The translations under genes and the position numbers were made by a program. Below, in pieces: positions 6,781 to 8,625 of a DNA stretch of 8,625 nucleotides. The notes beneath the pieces were generated by a model. The model searched no databases. It was not told where the DNA came from and saw only the letters and a list, made by a program, of their open reading frames with translations. The DNA is from Acidimicrobiales bacterium (lineage in GTDB: Bacteria > Actinomycetota > Acidimicrobiia > Acidimicrobiales > UBA8190): positions 1-8,625 of the forward strand of contig JASHZK010000338.1 of the NCBI GenBank assembly GCA_030042575.1. Direction: 5' to 3'. The stretch's first letter is position 1. Each line of letters begins with the position of its first letter.

Positions 6781-8625
6781 ACCGGCTGTCCTCGCCTGTG
6801 CACGAGCTCGAAGAGCACTATGACGTGATCGTGGTGGGGTCCGGTTACGGCGGCAGCATCGCCGCCTGTCGCCTGGCGGGCGCGGGCCGCCGCCTGGCCG
6901 TGCTCGAGCGGGGGCGCGAGATCCATCCCGGCGACTTCCCGGCGACGACCGAGGCCGCCAGGCGTGAGGTCCAGATGACGAGCCACCTCGGCGCCACGGG
7001 GGACTCCCGGAACCTGTACTGGTTCCACGTGGGTGGTGAGATGAACGTCCTGTCCGGCTGTGGCCTCGGCGGGACCTCCCTCATCAACGCCAACGTCTCG
7101 TTACGACCCGATCCGAGGATCTTCAGCCACGAAGTGTGGCCCCAGGCCCTGCGCCGCGACCATGCCGGCCTGGAGGCGGGGTTCGAGCGGGCGGAGGCGA
7201 TGCTCGCGCCCACGACGTACCCGGAGTCGTTCCCGCCCCTGGCCAAGATGGAGGTGCTGCGCCGCGCCGCTGGTGGTGACCCGTGGACGCCGACGCCGAT
7301 CAACGTGACGTTCACGGCCGGGCCGAACGCCGCCGGTGTCCACCAGGACGCCTGTACCGGCTGTGGCGACTGTGTGACCGGCTGCAACGTGGGTGCCAAG
7401 AACACCCTATTGATGAACTACCTGCCCGAGGCCCGACGCCGGGGTGCCGAGATCTTCACCGAACTGGAGGTGCGCTGGGTGGAGCGCCTGGCCTTGTCGG
7501 GGGACGGAGCGCAGGACGGTTCCCCGTCGTGGCGGTGGGTGGTTCGGGCCCAGCCCCTCGGAGTGGGACGGGAGCGTTTCGACGCCCCGCTGCTGGCGGT
7601 CACCGCCGATCTCGTCGTGCTGGCCGCCGGCTCCCTGGGCACCACCGCCATCCTGCTGCGCTCCGGCCGGCGGGGACTCGTGCTCTCGCACCAGCTGGGC
7701 CGGCACTTCACCGGCAACGGCGACGTGCTCGCCTTTTCGTACCGAAAGAAGACGAAGGTGCGGGCCATCGGCGCCGGCCATCGAGCTCCGGACCCCGAGC
7801 ACCCGTCGGGGCCGTGCATCACGTCGGTGGTCGACCGGCGCCAGGGACGTCCCTTGGAGGAGGGCGTGATCATCGAGGACGCTGTCGTGCCCGGCGCCGT
7901 GGCCGGGCTGCTGCCCCTGCAGCTGGCGCCCCAGACCGTGCCCCCGTGGTTACGCCAGGGGGGCGGTCCGCTCCGTTCCCTGCGCAGCATCCTGACCCAT
8001 GGCCGGAAGGGGATGGCCCAGCATCTGCTCACGCTCCTCGTCATGGGCCACGACGAAGACGAGGGGACGCTCACCCTCGACGGTGACGAGCTGCGCGTCC
8101 ACTGGCCCGGGGCGGGGACGAGCGCCTACTACGAGTCGGCCAACCGGGTGGTGGGGGCGTTGGCGTCGACCGATGGAGGGAGGTTCCTCCGCAATCCTCT
8201 GTGGTCCTCCTTGATCGATCACAATCTGATCACGGTTCACCCCCTCGGCGGCTGTGCCATGGCCGATCGGGCCGAGGACGGTGTGGTCGACGACCTGGGC
8301 CGGGTGTTCGCAGGCACAGCCGGTGAGGCGGTATACGAGGGGCTCGTCGTCTGGGACGGCTCCATGATCCCGCGACCGCTGGGCGTGAACCCCTTGCTCA
8401 CCATCTCGGCGCTCACCGAGCGGGCCGTCGCCGTCGTGGCCGGTAGGGACGGCGCCGAGCCCGAAGCCGGGGCGAGGAGGTCGGCTGAGGCGCCCGAGAA
8501 CCCGCCACGACCGCAAGACCGGCCCGGCCTCCGCTTCACGGAACGGATGGCCGGCTACTGGTCACCGGGAGAGGCCGAGGCCGCCGGAGATCTCGCCGAC
8601 TACGAACGTGCAGTGGCGGGAGGCG
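6777..8625 (+). CDS. GMC-family FAD oxidoreductase, cholesterol-oxidase-like (3' end beyond window)
   Basis: At least 616 residues of a flavoprotein that oxidises an alcohol, most like the ChoD-type cholesterol oxidase-like group of actinobacteria. The N-terminal FAD-binding fold reads DVIVVGSGYGGS (G21, G23, G26) with the ribose-binding acid E44 in LAVLERG. GCGLGGTSLINAN is the second flavin-binding segment. Cysteines 193, 196, 199 and 203 form CTGCGDCVTGC, spaced CX2CX2CX3C, followed by NVGAKNTLLMNYL. The active-site pair is H488 in HPLGGC and N538 in GVNPLLTISALTERAV. After the core a Pro/Ala/Glu-rich linker (~559-583) leads to GLRFTERMAGYWS (from ~584), the start of an extra C-terminal domain that continues past the window. 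The GTG start at 6777 overlaps the previous stop as GTGA, placing the flavin fold 15 residues in; a GTG at 6798 is the alternative. No signal peptide is seen. The family is certain; sterol as substrate is a guess. Confidence 0.9.
   Translation, partial: MNRLSSPVHELEEHYDVIVVGSGYGGSIAACRLAGAGRRLAVLERGREIHPGDFPATTEAARREVQMTSHLGATGDSRNLYWFHVGGEMNVLSGCGLGGTSLINANVSLRPDPRIFSHEVWPQALRRDHAGLEAGFERAEAMLAPTTYPESFPPLAKMEVLRRAAGGDPWTPTPINVTFTAGPNAAGVHQDACTGCGDCVTGCNVGAKNTLLMNYLPEARRRGAEIFTELEVRWVERLALSGDGAQDGSPSWRWVVRAQPLGVGRERFDAPLLAVTADLVVLAAGSLGTTAILLRSGRRGLVLSHQLGRHFTGNGDVLAFSYRKKTKVRAIGAGHRAPDPEHPSGPCITSVVDRRQGRPLEEGVIIEDAVVPGAVAGLLPLQLAPQTVPPWLRQGGGPLRSLRSILTHGRKGMAQHLLTLLVMGHDEDEGTLTLDGDELRVHWPGAGTSAYYESANRVVGALASTDGGRFLRNPLWSSLIDHNLITVHPLGGCAMADRAEDGVVDDLGRVFAGTAGEAVYEGLVVWDGSMIPRPLGVNPLLTISALTERAVAVVAGRDGAEPEAGARRSAEAPENPPRPQDRPGLRFTERMAGYWSPGEAEAAGDLADYERAVAGG

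Noticed and set aside
7283..8086. A + strand frame inside the oxidoreductase region, which could suggest a frameshift.
   Set aside because: The GMC frame is continuous from 6777 to the window end with motifs in the right order on both sides, so no frameshift is needed. This frame gives an Arg/Gly/Pro-rich product.

Overview
The window is GC-rich (about two thirds G+C by eye), with strong G/C bias at third codon positions and GTG start codons. All five genes lie on the + strand. This, with the gene families present, points to an actinobacterium (Actinomycetota), plausibly a soil or aquatic lineage such as Acidimicrobiia. The lineage is inferred; there is no rRNA or other marker here to fix it. 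I see no tRNA, CRISPR array, insertion sequence or phage gene.

Layout. (1) 1-587: the 3' part of an amidohydrolase-2 family metal-dependent hydrolase whose start lies before the window. (2) 588-932: a 345-base gap with a hairpin just after the amidohydrolase stop and a 12-bp tandem repeat close to the next gene. (3) 933-1670: a short membrane fatty-acid desaturase with all three histidine boxes. (4) 1671-1832: a gap holding a perfect 8-bp hairpin and a possible -10 element, ending in a strong Shine-Dalgarno that fixes the next start. (5) 1833-5138: a large signalling protein made of a class III nucleotidyl cyclase domain, an AAA/STAND ATPase and a long TPR-like helical tail. (6) 5139-5352: a gap with a possible extended -10 and an imperfect nested hairpin. 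(7) 5353-6780: a calcineurin-like metallophosphoesterase with every metal motif and large insertions. (8) 6777-8625: a GMC-family FAD oxidoreductase of the cholesterol-oxidase (ChoD-like) type with a four-cysteine motif. It overlaps gene 7 by four bases (GTGA), and its C-terminal extension runs off the window.

How the genes may work together. Only the phosphoesterase-oxidoreductase pair has the spacing of a translationally coupled operon. The amidohydrolase, desaturase and oxidoreductase suit lipid, sterol or aromatic catabolism and membrane-lipid modification. The cyclase-ATPase looks like a stand-alone sensor or signal protein. A cyclase followed by a metallophosphoesterase suggests synthesis and hydrolysis of a cyclic nucleotide, but nothing in the sequence proves this. 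No clearly new system is visible. The most checkable oddities are the missing transition-state Asn in the cyclase, the cysteine motif and C-terminal extension of the oxidoreductase, and the insertions in the phosphoesterase.
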